This document shows, piece by piece, positions 10,375-20,979 of a DNA stretch of 64,000 bases. Source of the stretch: Lewinellaceae bacterium (lineage in GTDB: Bacteria > Bacteroidota > Bacteroidia > Chitinophagales > Saprospiraceae); contig JADJFA010000010.1 in NCBI GenBank assembly GCA_016708875.1, positions 62,001-126,000 on the forward strand, in the 5' to 3' direction. Made by a program: the position numbers and the translations under genes. How positions within the stretch are numbered: the stretch's first letter is position 1; each line of letters starts with the position of its first letter. The notes beneath the pieces are model-generated. The model had not been told where the DNA came from and did no database searches. It saw only the letters and a program-made list of their open reading frames with translations.

Positions 10375-12603
10375 TTACAGCTTCACCTTTACCTTTTTAA
10401 GTTCTTGAGAATTTCCGCCTACCATAATCTCATATTCGCCCGGTTCTGTCCCGAACGTCATGTCGCGACGGTAAAAACTGAGGTCGTGCTCTGTCGGGGT
10501 GAACTTTACTTCACGGGTTTCGCCGGGTTGGAGCATGATTTTTTGGAAACCTTTCAACTCCTTTACTGGGCGTGTAACGGAGCCTACCAAGTCACGGACG
10601 TATAGCTGCGCGACTTCCTCTCCGGGAAGTTTTCCGGTATTGGTGAGGGTAACGCTTACGGTCAGGGCGGTTTTGGCGGTAACCGCCGCAATTACTTTCG
10701 GTTCTCTATATTCAAACGTTGTATAACTCAGCCCAAAGCCGAAAGGCCACTGTGGGCTGTTGGCTTCGTCAATGTACTTGCTTGTCCACTTTGAGTTGGG
10801 ATCGAATGGCCGACCAGTGCTTTTTTCGTTGTAGAAAATCGGCACCTGCCCCACAGAGCGTGGAAAACTCATGGGCAATTTTCCAGAAGGATTGTACACC
10901 CCGTACAGCACGTCGGCGATGGCATTGCCGGTCTCCGTGCCGAGCCACCAGGTTTCGAGAATGGCCGTGGCTTTTTCCGCAATTTCAGGGATCGCGAGCG
11001 GGCGACCGTTCATTAGCACGACCACCACAGGTTTACCCGTTTTGCAGAGTTCCAGTACCAGTTCCTCCTGCACACCAGGCAGTCCGAGCAAGGCCCGCGC
11101 AGCCGCTTCTCCGCTCATCATGGCCTTCTCACCAACAGCAACTACAAACACATCATACTTTTCAGCCGCTCGTATCGCATCAGCAAACCCGGATTTGTCG
11201 GGGTTTTCAAAATCGCATCCTGGGATGTACATAAAGTTCGTGCGGTCAACATTGGCGAGGCCTTCGCGCAAACTCACACAATCATCCGCATTACCTGCTC
11301 CGTTCCAGTTGCCATTGAGCTCGCTTTTATTATCCCCCAATGGGCCGATGAGCACTATTTTTTGGCTTTTTGACAAGGGTAACGCCTGCCGCTCGTTTTT
11401 CAGCAATACGATGGATTTTCTGGCTACCTCGCGGGCGGCAGCGCGGTGTTCAGGAGCAAGCAGCGACTTTTTTTCTCGTTCTGCGTCGCAGTATTTGTAA
11501 GGGTCTTCAAACAGTCCTAACTCAAATTTCAAGCGAAGTATCCGGCGCACACCTTCGTCAATCTGTGCTTGTGAAACCTTGCCTTCTTTCAAAGACTGGC
11601 TCAAGAATCGTTGATATACGGCGCCCTGCATATCCATGTCCACCCCGGCATTAAGGGCCAGTTCTCCGGCTTCTTTATCGTTGGCGACCACGCCGTGGTT
11701 CACCATTTCATTGATACTTGTATAGTCTGTCACAACGAAACCTTCAAAGCCCCATTCCTTGCGTAAGATATTGTCTAGCAAGAACTTATTGCCTGAAGCA
11801 GGCACGCCATCATAGTCATTGAAGGAAGTCATCACAGTGGCTGCGCCCGCACGGACCGCCGCTTCATAAGTTGGCAGATAGAAGTCGCGGAAGTACCGTT
11901 CGCTCATGTCTACCGTGTTATAGTCTCGCCCGCCAATGGGTGCTCCATATCCCGCAAAGTGTTTCACGCAAGCGAGCATGGCATCAGGGTCACCCAGTTT
12001 TTTGCCCTGAAAACCGCGAACACGTGCTTCGGCAATACGGCTTCCGAGGTAGGGGTCTTCCCCTGCGCCTTCCATGACACGGCCCCAACGCGGGTCGCGA
12101 CCAATGTCCACCATTGGAGCAAATGTCCAGTTAAGTCCTGCAGCAGTAGCTTCTACTGCGGATACTCTGGCTGATTTTTCGATGGCCTCCAAATCCCAAC
12201 TGGCGGCCTCCCCGAGCGGGATTGGGAAGATGGTCTTGTAGCCATGAATCACGTCAAAGCCGAACAGTAACGGGATTTTCAGGCGGGTTTCTTCCACAGC
12301 CACCTTTTGAAGTTCGCGGACAAATAAGGTAGTGTGGCTATTGAACAAATTGCCGCACGCCCCACTTCGGATGTCGTTTTTGTAGCCCTCCCGGATGGTC
12401 GGCCCGGTGCTGCCCCAGTCGGTAGTGTATAGCGTGAGCTGGCCAATTTTTTCGTCCAGAGTCATCTTGGCGAGCAGGGCGTTCACGCGGAGCTCAATGC
12501 CTTTGGAGGGGCGGTAAATCTGGGCGGCCAAAGGATTTAAGCATAGGATGCCGAACAGAAAAAACAAGGTTGGAATAAGCCTGGGATGGGTCATTATTTG
12601 CAT
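10375..12603 (-). CDS. bglX: Glycoside hydrolase family 3 beta-glucosidase
   Basis: 742 residues from ATG at 12603 (a second ATG lies at 12594; longer starts would add an unlikely leader that overlaps the divergent gene). Signal peptide 1-28 (LNPLAAQ), so periplasmic or secreted. GH3 N-terminal barrel: KHFAGYG near 214-220 and the nucleophile Asp293 in GFVVTDYTS. The C-terminal alpha/beta sandwich holds MSGEAAAR, where the acid/base Glu is expected, followed by a fibronectin-III-like domain. Length and order match BglX-type enzymes. It probably releases glucose from imported beta-gluco-oligosaccharides. GH3 enzymes specific for sophorose sit beside GH144 genes in Bacteroides, which fits this neighbourhood. 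The gene symbol reflects architecture only. Confidence 0.92.
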   Translation of the reverse strand: MQIMTHPRLIPTLFFLFGILCLNPLAAQIYRPSKGIELRVNALLAKMTLDEKIGQLTLYTTDWGSTGPTIREGYKNDIRSGACGNLFNSHTTLFVRELQKVAVEETRLKIPLLFGFDVIHGYKTIFPIPLGEAASWDLEAIEKSARVSAVEATAAGLNWTFAPMVDIGRDPRWGRVMEGAGEDPYLGSRIAEARVRGFQGKKLGDPDAMLACVKHFAGYGAPIGGRDYNTVDMSERYFRDFYLPTYEAAVRAGAATVMTSFNDYDGVPASGNKFLLDNILRKEWGFEGFVVTDYTSINEMVNHGVVANDKEAGELALNAGVDMDMQGAVYQRFLSQSLKEGKVSQAQIDEGVRRILRLKFELGLFEDPYKYCDAEREKKSLLAPEHRAAAREVARKSIVLLKNERQALPLSKSQKIVLIGPLGDNKSELNGNWNGAGNADDCVSLREGLANVDRTNFMYIPGCDFENPDKSGFADAIRAAEKYDVFVVAVGEKAMMSGEAAARALLGLPGVQEELVLELCKTGKPVVVVLMNGRPLAIPEIAEKATAILETWWLGTETGNAIADVLYGVYNPSGKLPMSFPRSVGQVPIFYNEKSTGRPFDPNSKWTSKYIDEANSPQWPFGFGLSYTTFEYREPKVIAAVTAKTALTVSVTLTNTGKLPGEEVAQLYVRDLVGSVTRPVKELKGFQKIMLQPGETREVKFTPTEHDLSFYRRDMTFGTEPGEYEIMVGGNSQELKKVKVKL

Positions 12604-12662
12604 GAAGTGAAGTAGGTTTGATCTTGAAGTTTTGTATTTTTGTCCACCAAAAATATTTGAGC

Positions 12663-13235
12663 ATGAAAAAAGATGTTTTGACCACCTCTGCACACCCGAT
12701 GACTGTCGAGGAATATCTGGAGTTTGAGGAACGGTCGGAAATCCGCCATGAATTCGTCAATAACCAATTGATTCCTATGCCCGGAACTACTGACTACCAC
12801 AACCAAATTTGCCAAAATCTATCCTTTTTACTCCGAATGCTACTAAAAATGCAAGGATTTCGCATTTTTGTGGAAGGGGTTAAGGTTCAAATTACGAGCC
12901 AGCGAGATTACACTTACCCAGATGTTTTTGTGACTTCTGACCCCAGGGATTTGGAAGATCGCTACATCAAAAAACACCCTTCCGTCATCTTCGAAGTCAT
13001 GTCCAAAACCTCGCGTATCGAAGATTCTGCTGACAAATTTATCCGCTACAAAAACATCGAATCCCTCCGCAACTATATCCTAGTAGACTCTGAAAAACAA
13101 CTCGTCGAAGTCCGCGTGAAAGTCGAAAATGGCGAATGGGAATCTGAAACCTACCTACCTTCCAGTGCCCGTTTTCCTGTGCCTGCACTTGGGATTGAAT
13201 TGAGTTTTGAAGAGGTTTATGAGGGGGTGATGTAG
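12663..13235 (+). CDS. Uma2 family (DUF820) putative PD-(D/E)XK nuclease
   Basis: 190 residues from ATG at 12663 (MKKDVLTT). The pattern MTVEEYLEFEERSEIRHEFVNN at the start, YTYPDVFVTSDP in the middle and PSVIFEVMSKTSR are signatures of Uma2 proteins. The family has a restriction-endonuclease-like fold; the Glu of EIRHEF, the Asp of YPDV and the Glu/Lys of FEVMSKTS are the presumed active-site residues. The biological role is unknown. It is the only plus-strand gene inside the minus-strand polysaccharide locus, dividing GH3 from the GH144/esterase gene, which suggests insertion. Two close paralogs lie at 24151-25333. Confidence 0.88.
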   Translation: MKKDVLTTSAHPMTVEEYLEFEERSEIRHEFVNNQLIPMPGTTDYHNQICQNLSFLLRMLLKMQGFRIFVEGVKVQITSQRDYTYPDVFVTSDPRDLEDRYIKKHPSVIFEVMSKTSRIEDSADKFIRYKNIESLRNYILVDSEKQLVEVRVKVENGEWESETYLPSSARFPVPALGIELSFEEVYEGVM

Positions 13236-13258
13236 CCCGGAATACACAGCGTTCCGGG

Positions 13259-15477
13259 TTACTTACGCTGCTCAAACAACCACTCCAACACCGCCGGATT
13301 GTAATACGTCACGTTCCAGATGTCGTGATACATGGTAGAATATTCGGTGTATTTTACCTTGCCTCCTACCTTTTCCAGGGCCTGCACAATTTGCCGCGAA
13401 CAACGCGGCAACACCACATCATCCAAACTACCGTGCAACACCCACAATGGTATGTTTTTTATTTTTTCAGCAAAAAGCGGATCACCTCCTCCTGAAAGGG
13501 GCAGCCCGGCAGCGAACAATTCGGGGCGACGCATCATCAAATCAAATGTGCCGAAGCCGCCCATGCTCAGCCCTGTGATATACACCCGATTAGGGTCAAT
13601 ATCCGGGTGTTCCTGAATCATTTTTTCCACCAATTCCAATACCATTCGGCCCGGGGTAGTCGGTTCTGACTGGTAGAGCGTTTGCCAGTCTTTGCTACTC
13701 CCTCCCCAGCGCTGATCGGGCGGGCACTGTGGTACAAGCAGGTAATGCGGGTGCTGCTCGCGCACCCATTTTTCGCAAAATGCATGCACGCCGTTACGCA
13801 TCTGCTCGTGGTTTTGAGTGCCACGTTCGCCGGAGCCGTGGAGGAAAATGACGAGGGGGAATTGGTGATTGGTGATTGGTGGACCCGCCTTCGCTTTGGC
13901 TACGGCGGGTAAATTGGTGGTGTTTTGCCAGGGAAGCATTAATTGATACGGCAGTTTGTTTCCTGTTTTGTCCGTGTAAATGGCTCGTTGAAAAAAGCCC
14001 TGCTGGTCTAACGGGATCGAATGGTTTATCTCCGCCTTTTCGCCGTCGACCCAAGACTTGATCTCGGCTGCCGACTGCCGACTGCCGACTGTATCAAGCC
14101 ATCCACCTGTGAAGCCCGCCCGTTTAAGTCCCTGTACTATGTAAGGGTTGCGCTTCATCAAATCCCAAAGAAAGTTGGAACGGTAGTTTTCAATCATCAA
14201 CACGATGGGGCCTTGATCAATGCCGAGGTAATCCTTATCTACCCAAAAAGGGAGACCGGGTTGCGCCTTTGGAGATTGGTTTATTTCGGTAAATGTCTCG
14301 TTGTACCCATCAAAGAAGCCATATTTTCCAACTGGCCAGCGGTTCCACATGGCCTCCAAAGTTGGGAGGCAAACTTCCGGGGCGAAAGGCATGGAAGCGA
14401 TCGCGGCTGTGGGTGCAATCGTGCCATCATCTTCCAGATAATCAATGGCTACTCCCCGTGCTCCATAGCCGGGGCAGAAGATTTTTTTGCCCTCATGGGT
14501 CATCTCGGCATCGGGGCCATCGCCGGCAGTAAGGCCCCAGATATTGGGGCCATAACCTTTGAATTTCAATGGATTATCTATTGCGTACTGTCGTTGTGAC
14601 AAAACAGCGCGGCGGGAATTTTCAAAATAATCAAAGCCCGCTTCCTTCATATACGGGTCTTGAATGCCCCGAAAGTCAATCCAGCAATGGCTGTATTGAT
14701 GGCCGAAAAGCGGGCCGAAATTCACATGGTCTTGCCCTTTAAATGCTGCGCGGAAATACGGTTCGCACCATTTTTCCCAGGTCTTGCTGGGAACGGGATG
14801 CGTTGGCGAACCAAGTGCCATGATATTCAAAATCATGGCTTCGTTGTAGCCGCGCCAGTCAGCGGCTAGAAATCCGTCGCGTTCCGGGAACCAGCCCATG
14901 CTCAAGCGATTTTGCTCGTTCATAAACCAGTCGAATTCTACACGACGAAATAAGTAATCGGCAGTTTTGCGGATGTCCGCTTCACGTGGGTTGTTTTGGT
15001 CAAAATAGCTCATGCACGACAGCACCCCTGCCATTAGCAGGCCCGTGTCAATGCTCGAAAGTTCTACCGTTTTGTAACGTAGTGCGGTTTGCGTATTCAA
15101 AAAATGGTAGAACCAGCCACGATAACCCGCCACGCCGCTGGCCTCAGGGCCTTGCGGTAAATTTTTAGAAACTCAAGGGTTTTCAATACACGTTCAGCCG
15201 CCTGGGCGCGGGTAATCCAGCCACGTTCTGCGCCCACCAAATACGCCGAAAGCCCAAATCCTGTGGCTGCAATACTCGAAAAATTGTCGGTCGGATACCG
15301 GTCAGGGATTTGAAAATTTGTCGGGTGCGCCAATTCCCAGAAATAAAGAAAATGCCTTTTTTGGGCCTCATCGAGGCTAAATGCAGGCTTTTCTGCACCT
15401 ATGGGCGTTGGCGACTGTGCTAAAACTGCCCGGCAAGCCAGCAGCACAAGCAGAAAAATGAGGGGGGATTTTTTCAT
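13259..15477 (-). CDS. GH144-type (PF10091 glucoamylase-like) hydrolase fused to a carboxylesterase, one frameshift
   Basis: About 739 residues. Signal peptide 1-21 (RAVLAQ). Residues about 35-455 match the PF10091 'glucoamylase-like' family used by GH144 endo-beta-1,2-glucanases: HFLYFWELAHP, GAERGWITRAQA, YSHCWIDFRG, GLTAGDGPDAE, DDGTIAPTAAIASMPFAPE. Residues about 500-738 are an alpha/beta-hydrolase of the phospholipase/carboxylesterase type with VIFLHGSGERG (oxyanion), the nucleophile elbow GLSMGGFG, and Asp/His in LHGSLDDVV and MYHDIWN. The frame shifts near 15135 (A5; one extra A restores FLKNLPQGPEASG). The linker between the domains is encoded by a dispersed repeat (13859-13910). Likely role: endo-hydrolysis of glucan plus deacylation of substituents. 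The GH144 substrate is inferred from family and neighbours. Confidence 0.85.
13859..13910. repeat. GATTGGTG run plus REP-like palindrome inside coding sequence
   Basis: Three GATTGGTG-like units (13859-13882) abut ACCCGCCTTCGCT...ACGGCGGGT (13883-13910), a palindrome with 7-bp outer arms. Translated on the minus strand it forms the inter-domain linker KAKAGPPITNHQ in frame. A related palindrome with the adjoining GATTGG run lies at 24092-24164. Confidence 0.75.
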
Positions 15478-15500
15478 AAAGAATGGCTCGGCATAAGATG

Positions 15501-15533
15501 AGTGTCGGGGTGACTTTGAGTCACCCCGACACT
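15501..15533. terminator. Perfect 15-bp-stem hairpin
   Basis: AGTGTCGGGGTGACT pairs with AGTCACCCCGACACT around TTG. It lies between the stop of the surface protein gene (15559) and the start of the GH144/esterase gene (15477), and probably terminates or partly terminates upstream transcription. The inner GTGAC/GTCAC resembles the Crp-type operators at 27-45 kb but has a 5-bp spacer and sits in a much longer stem. Confidence 0.65.
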
Positions 15534-15558
15534 ACACACACTACTTTTCAAACTAAAC

Positions 15559-18500
15559 TCATTCTTTCACAAACTTCGCTTTACCTACCCGGGCGCCTGT
15601 GCGGTCGAAACCACTGAGCAGGTACATCCCGGCTGGGAATTGCGAAACGTTGAGGTCGGTATAGGTATCACCTGAAGTGTTTGACACCACCACCCGGCGG
15701 CCATAGAGATCGTAGACTTCGAGGCGAGCTACTCCTTCCATGTTTTCCACCAAAAGGATGCCTGAAGTTGGGTTCGGAGATACGCGCATCGGCATTGCAT
15801 CAGCCTGGGCTGAAAGTGCTGACCGACGCCGCATTGGCCATCACCAATCACAATATCATCAATATATGAAGCTACATCAGAGCCGGTAGCATCAATGCCA
15901 AGGTCTACGAACAGTGTCAGACGACGGTATTCGCCATTGTCAGGAACCGCTGCGAAGTTGACCGTGATTTCTTCCCATTGGTTGACCAATGTATTGGCTA
16001 CCGGGATTTCAAACGCTGGTGCGCCAGTGGCAGAGCCTTCTAATTTTACAGCCAAATTGCCAATGTGGTCCATGTGGACGTTTGCACGAACGGTTTTTAC
16101 ACCTTTCCAATCAATGGGTGATTCCAGGTTTGGATCAGTGTACATTCCGGCAAAAGGCAAAGCATTGGCCGCTTTCACGAATTTGATCACCTTGCTGCTG
16201 GTATTGATGGTTGATGGGTTCGGGTTATCAATGATTTCAGCAAACGTGTTTTCGAGCACGTCATTGGCGAAATACTTGAAATCGAAGGTAGTCAACGGAG
16301 CCTCGTTGTCCACGATACATCCATTATAACCGGCTCTTGCCCAGCGGACATTGTCGAAGAAATAAGTGCCGCCGCCAGTAGGGCTTAGCACATTGGTAAA
16401 AATGATCAATTTGTTGTGCAGCGTTCCCACTGCTCCGCTGAAGTCAATGTCGAATTTGTGCCACTTGTTGCCTTCCGTCAGGGTGTCAAAAATCTCGACG
16501 CCCTGTCCATTTCCTTCGAGTTTGAACATGAAAGGAACATTGTCGAAGGGCGCCCAAACTTGCACCGAAAGGTGGTTGTAAAGGCTCAGATCAGGTGGTG
16601 CGGAAAACTCGAAACCGATGCCCGCAAACTCTGTTCCGCCACCTGCTGGACCTGTGTACTCCCCTACTTTAAGAGAACCATTGTCGGCAGTAAGGTGTGG
16701 ATTGTTCGCCACTTCGAGGTCGCTTGCTCCGTAGAAAATTTGGACGTAGTTGCGTTGACATTCAAAGTCGTCAACGATGTTCGGTACTGGTATTACGTCG
16801 GCGCATGGGTCAATGGTGATTTCTGTTTGACCCAGATTGTCGAAGTACCAAATCTGGCCTGCACTGGCTGTACCTGCATTGAAAATGATCCGCACTTCGC
16901 TAAAATCAGTGATCCCGCTAAATGCTGAAAAGTCGAAACCGAGTGTCTCCCATTCACCGGGTGTGGTGATGGTAGCCTCCGCTTCCTTGTTGCCTTGTGT
17001 TGGCGAGTTCAGGATAAGCGTCACGGTGCCACCACCCGCTGGGCTTAGCACGTCGAGGTTGATCTGTGGGTACACCGACAGGTCAAAATTGGTCAGTGAG
17101 ATACCCTGCAAAGTAGAAAATGCAGACGAACCTTTGGTGTAGCAACCCACCTGCGTGGAATTGTTCACGCTATTAGGGGTGGGGTTATTCACTGGCCCCA
17201 GGAACGTTCCGTGGATCGGATCGTTCTGGTCAAGCGCTTGCCAGCCCAAATGAATCCCACCCTGGAAATCTTCGATCGGTGGTGCGCTTGGCGCAGGCGA
17301 AAGTTTGATGTTGTCAATGTGGTACACATCGCCGGGTTCGCCAGGAACGCCGGCATTGAAAGAAGATGACAAATTTCTTGTGGCCTTTGCCGATCTGGCT
17401 GCTGAAGTCCACCGTGTAAGTTACCCACTTGTTCAGCTCCGTTACTTGTGTACCTACTTCCATTGGGGGATTCGGTCCGCCTTCCAGCTTGATAAGCAAA
17501 TTACCTGTTTTAGGCGCCCAAACCTGACAAGAAAAATGATTGCGTATGGTAAGGTCAAGTGGATTTTCGTAGTCAATCTGGATGTTTGACCATTCTGAAC
17601 CTGGGCCAACGGGGTCTTCGAATCTGCCCACTTTCGCGGAGTTGTTGTCGCCAGTTGGGGCAGGGTTGTTCACCACGGAGAAGAAAGTCCAATCGCCCGT
17701 GTAGGTCGCATTGCGATTGCACTCGAAGTCGTCAATAATGTCTGGATCCGGCGTGTCATTGGGGCAGGGATTGGGCACAGCGCACACATTGTCAAAGTAA
17801 TAGGTGTCGGTGCTCGTCTCCACGCCTGGGTCGAAGAACATGACGATTTTGCTCAGCCCTGTGTTGGCGGCTTGTGCGCTAAAGTCAAAGGTGTAGGTTT
17901 GCCATGCGCCGGTTACCGCTATGTTTTTTGTAAACTCAAAACCTCCACCGGTGCCTTCGAGTTTGAAAATTAACTGGGTCGGCACAGTGGCCAACACGTC
18001 AATTTGGAACTGGTTGTTTACCGAAAGATCGAAGGGTGTGCCGTTGTCAGCCGTGATCAGACTATAGGCATGCGCACCCGACTTCACATACTGCGCCACG
18101 TTTGCGCTGTTGTTGACAAAATTGGGGGTAGGATTCACTACAGGAGCCGTCAGTACTCCATTGTTGCCGATGAAATTGAGACCCGGGCCTTCAAAATCAG
18201 CGTGGCAAATCTTTCCACTGCCGGCGCACACATTGTCAAAGTAATAGGTGTCGCTGCTCATCTCTACACCGGGATCAAAAAATATGACCACCTTGCTCAA
18301 ACCTCCGTTGAAGGCCTGTGCGCTGAAGTCAATGGTGTAGCTTACCCATTCATTGGCTACGGCTATGTCAATGGTCTTTTCAAAACCTCCGCCGGAGCCT
18401 TCCAGTTTGAAAATAAACTGCGTCGCTACTGTAGCAAATACGTCAATTTTGAACTGGTTGTTCACCGAAAGATCGAATGGCGCGCCGTTGTCAGCAATAA

Positions 18501-18723
18501 TGAGGCTGTAAGCGTGCACATTGGACTTTACATACTTGGCGCAGTTTGCGCTTGAATTGATCGCGTTTGCATTGGGGTTGGGTTCCGGGGATGTCAGCAC
18601 CCCGTTGGCACCGACAAAGTTGAGACCCGGTGCTTCAAAATCGGCATAGCAGACCTGCGCACTTGCGCTCAGGCAGCCAAAAACCAAAAGCAAGGCTGTG
18701 ATAAAGAAATTTTTCATACGCAC
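15559..18723 (-). CDS. Secreted multi-module carbohydrate-binding-like protein with T9SS sorting domain, two frameshifts
   Basis: About 1055 residues. Signal peptide (1-22, LSASAQ), then about six jelly-roll-like modules of 140-170 residues, each ending in a pattern such as TYYFDNVC or IWYFDNLG and each containing FKLEG and a YTIDFSAQ-like strand. The first two modules are near-duplicates (APGLNFVGANGVL and GPGLNFIGNNGVL). The C-terminal 85 residues are a T9SS type A sorting domain (MRVSPNPTSGILLVENM...YDLYGRRV...GMYLLSG). Frame changes near 17360 (TTTCAATG; removing one T restores IFFNAGVPG) and near 15820. Module shape and position between two GH144-type genes suggest a surface glycan-binding protein, but no catalytic residues are recognisable and binding is inferred. 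Confidence 0.8.
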
Positions 18724-18781
18724 TTCTTTAATAATTGGTTATGTGTGAAAATGAATTAATTACGATGTTGAGTTTATTTGG

Positions 18782-18847
18782 TTAGCCACTAATTGCACGA
18801 ATTTTCACTAATTACTATTCGTGTAAATTCGTGCAATTAGTGGCTAA
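18782..18847. terminator. Perfect 23-bp-arm inverted repeat
   Basis: The arms 18782-18804 and 18825-18847 are exact complements (TTAGCCACTAATTGCACGAA...). The 20-nt loop is AT-rich. It lies just past the GH144 gene stop (18857) and before the next gene, where it could end transcription. It resembles common dispersed 'GTGCAATTAGTGGC' palindromes of Bacteroidota (from memory). Confidence 0.65.
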
Positions 18848-18856
18848 AATGGATGA

Positions 18857-20719
18857 CTATTCCGCCACTAATTTTCGCATCCATCGGCTACCCTTTTCAT
18901 TCTTTACCTCCACAAAAAACATCCCTCTTGGCAGGTTTTGCAGCTGGAATTTTTCTTGAAATATGCCCGCTGCAAATGCTTTGTCTTTGAACAGTATTTG
19001 CAATGTTTTGCCTTCTATATCCACGATTTGGGCACTCAGTTTTTGTTTTTCCAAAATGGAAAATTCGAGGTTTAGCACTCCTCCATTGGCAGGCAATGGA
19101 TTGGGGAAGAGCAGTACATCGAAGCTGTTTTTCTCCATAAATGCTTCCTCAACAGGTGAGTTATCCGTCTGAAAACCAATGGCTTGAAGCGCTGGTGCGA
19201 TCTCCGGCGTTTGCATAAACAATTGCCAGAGCAAACCACTGCGCTGGTTCTCGATCATCGCCACAATGGGGCCTTGGTCAATAGCCAGGTATGCATTTGA
19301 AAACCAGTTCTGTTCCAGATTAAAGGCATCGTAAAAGCCGTAAGGCCCCCACAATCTTTCTCCTTGTACCCGGTAGAAATGGCGCAACGCGGCATAGCTC
19401 TCCTGCGGGACGTATGGGAAACTGGCAAGCGCAGCGGTAGGCGCAATGGTGCCGTCGTCGTTGGACGGATAAATGTCGTGCGCAGCATATCCATTCGGGC
19501 CATCGCAAGAAGTCAGGCCCCAACAATTTGCCGAATATCCATTGTGCTGTTTTGGATTAGCTATGGAATAGGCCTGCTGGATGAGCGCGTGGTTGCGGTT
19601 GCGCACGAAGTAATTGCAAAACGCGTCTTTGTACCCCCGTGGGTCAAACCCAAGGTAAGAGTAGTGGGCAAAAAACATCGGCCCACCACCAAAAGGCCCG
19701 CAATAAATCTTGTGCCCAAAATGGATGCTGTTATTGGCGTAATTCGAGGAAGTCCAACCCGTTTGATAAAGGCTTGCCGGAACAGGATGCGTGGGTGAAG
19801 CAGCGGCAAGGATGTACACGATTTGCGCCTCGTAAAATCCGCGCAGGGCAAAATTCATCTGCCAGGCGTGGTTGGGCGACCAGTGCCAATACAGCACCGA
19901 ACTATTGTTTTTGCGGTACCAATCCCATTCAACTTCTTCCCAAAGTCCTGTAATGACATCGCGGAGCGCCGATTCGAGCGGGGTGTTTTGGTCAAAATAT
20001 TCCCGGGCTGCTAGCAGCCCCTGCATCATAAAGGCAGTTTCCACCAGATCGCCCCCATCGTCGTACTGACTAAAGGGGATAACATTGCCATTCGTGCCAT
20101 TCATCCAGTGCGGAAAAGCGCCGTGAAACCGGTCGGCGAACTGCAAGAAGGAGGCAATTTGAATCATCCGATCCAGGGCTTGATCGCGCGTGACCCAGCC
20201 GCGTTCTGCACCCACTATTATGGCCATGATGCCAAAGCCCGAGCCACCTGTGGTCACGATGTTTGCATTGCCATTCGAGCGTTCGCGGGCAAGACCGCTG
20301 ACGGGGTGGGCATAATCCCAGAAATAGCGAAAGGTGGCGCGCTGGGTCATTTCGAGCAACTCCTCATCGCTCATCGGGTGTGTTGTGGCTGAACCTTCGT
20401 TGGAAAATCCGCTTTCTGCGGCACCTGCCACTGCTGCTATTTTATACTGCCGACTTAGATTTTGCCCTTCATCGCCTGTCCAGTCCACCGCGATGGGTTC
20501 TTTTCCTACTTGTTTCAAAAAATCAAAGGAAGCACCGCTATTGGTGGAACGGTATATTTTATAGCCCGATAGGTTCGGTTCGGTATTGGCTTGCCACGTC
20601 AGTTCAATATGCTGTTCATAGCCCAAGGCGCTCAGGCCAGTTGGCGCGGATGGCGCTTGCGCGTGCGAACAAGCGTTTGCAAATAAAAGTGCTAACAGTA
20701 GAAATCGGGCCTGGGTCAT
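18857..20719 (-). CDS. GH144-type (PF10091) putative endo-beta-1,2-glucanase with FnIII and T9SS domains
   Basis: 620 residues, frame intact. Signal peptide 1-21, then a fibronectin-III-like domain (about 24-112: APTGLSALGYEQHIELTWQAN, YKIYRSTNSG). Residues about 120-530 carry the PF10091 motifs RYFWDYAHPVSG, VGAERGWVTRDQA, FAHYSYLGFDPRG, GLTSCDGPNGY and DDGTIAPTAALASFPYVPQ, the same order as in the neighbour at 13259-15477. The C-terminus is a T9SS sorting domain (LLFPNPLPANGGVLNLEFS ... RGMFFVEVKNEKG). A secreted enzyme, probably at the cell surface, that makes oligosaccharides for SusCD. The family has been called glucoamylase-like; characterised members that I recall (Chitinophaga, BT_3566) are endo-beta-1,2-glucanases. 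Confidence 0.85.
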   Translation of the reverse strand: MTQARFLLLALLFANACSHAQAPSAPTGLSALGYEQHIELTWQANTEPNLSGYKIYRSTNSGASFDFLKQVGKEPIAVDWTGDEGQNLSRQYKIAAVAGAAESGFSNEGSATTHPMSDEELLEMTQRATFRYFWDYAHPVSGLARERSNGNANIVTTGGSGFGIMAIIVGAERGWVTRDQALDRMIQIASFLQFADRFHGAFPHWMNGTNGNVIPFSQYDDGGDLVETAFMMQGLLAAREYFDQNTPLESALRDVITGLWEEVEWDWYRKNNSSVLYWHWSPNHAWQMNFALRGFYEAQIVYILAAASPTHPVPASLYQTGWTSSNYANNSIHFGHKIYCGPFGGGPMFFAHYSYLGFDPRGYKDAFCNYFVRNRNHALIQQAYSIANPKQHNGYSANCWGLTSCDGPNGYAAHDIYPSNDDGTIAPTAALASFPYVPQESYAALRHFYRVQGERLWGPYGFYDAFNLEQNWFSNAYLAIDQGPIVAMIENQRSGLLWQLFMQTPEIAPALQAIGFQTDNSPVEEAFMEKNSFDVLLFPNPLPANGGVLNLEFSILEKQKLSAQIVDIEGKTLQILFKDKAFAAGIFQEKFQLQNLPRGMFFVEVKNEKGSRWMRKLVAE

Positions 20720-20979
20720 ATCGTGCTTGTGCGAGCAGGCATACCTTTTTCAGATTCAGAAAAAAATTGGGATACCCGCTTTCTTGACAGCATGAAATTA
20801 TGACCGAACCTGCTTCTTCAAAGAAAAACGCACCTCACCACTACTACGCCATGATATATTTTGGCAAAAATTGTTCAAAAAACCGCCAATTGGCCGTCAG
20901 AATTGATAATCCGCGGCAGTAGAACCTACTTCTTCCCAAGGGGAAATCTGGCAAATGGAACTGCTTCTGCACTTAATCT

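Noticed and set aside
12604..12693. 30-residue longer start for the GH3 enzyme
   Set aside because: It would overlap the divergent Uma2 gene start and bury the signal peptide. ATG 12603 or 12594 gives a normal secreted GH3.
15501..15533. An eighth Crp/Fnr-type operator
   Set aside because: GTGAC and GTCAC are present, but the spacer is 5 bp rather than 4, the stem extends to 15 bp, and no -7 element follows at the regulon distance. A terminator-like hairpin is more likely.
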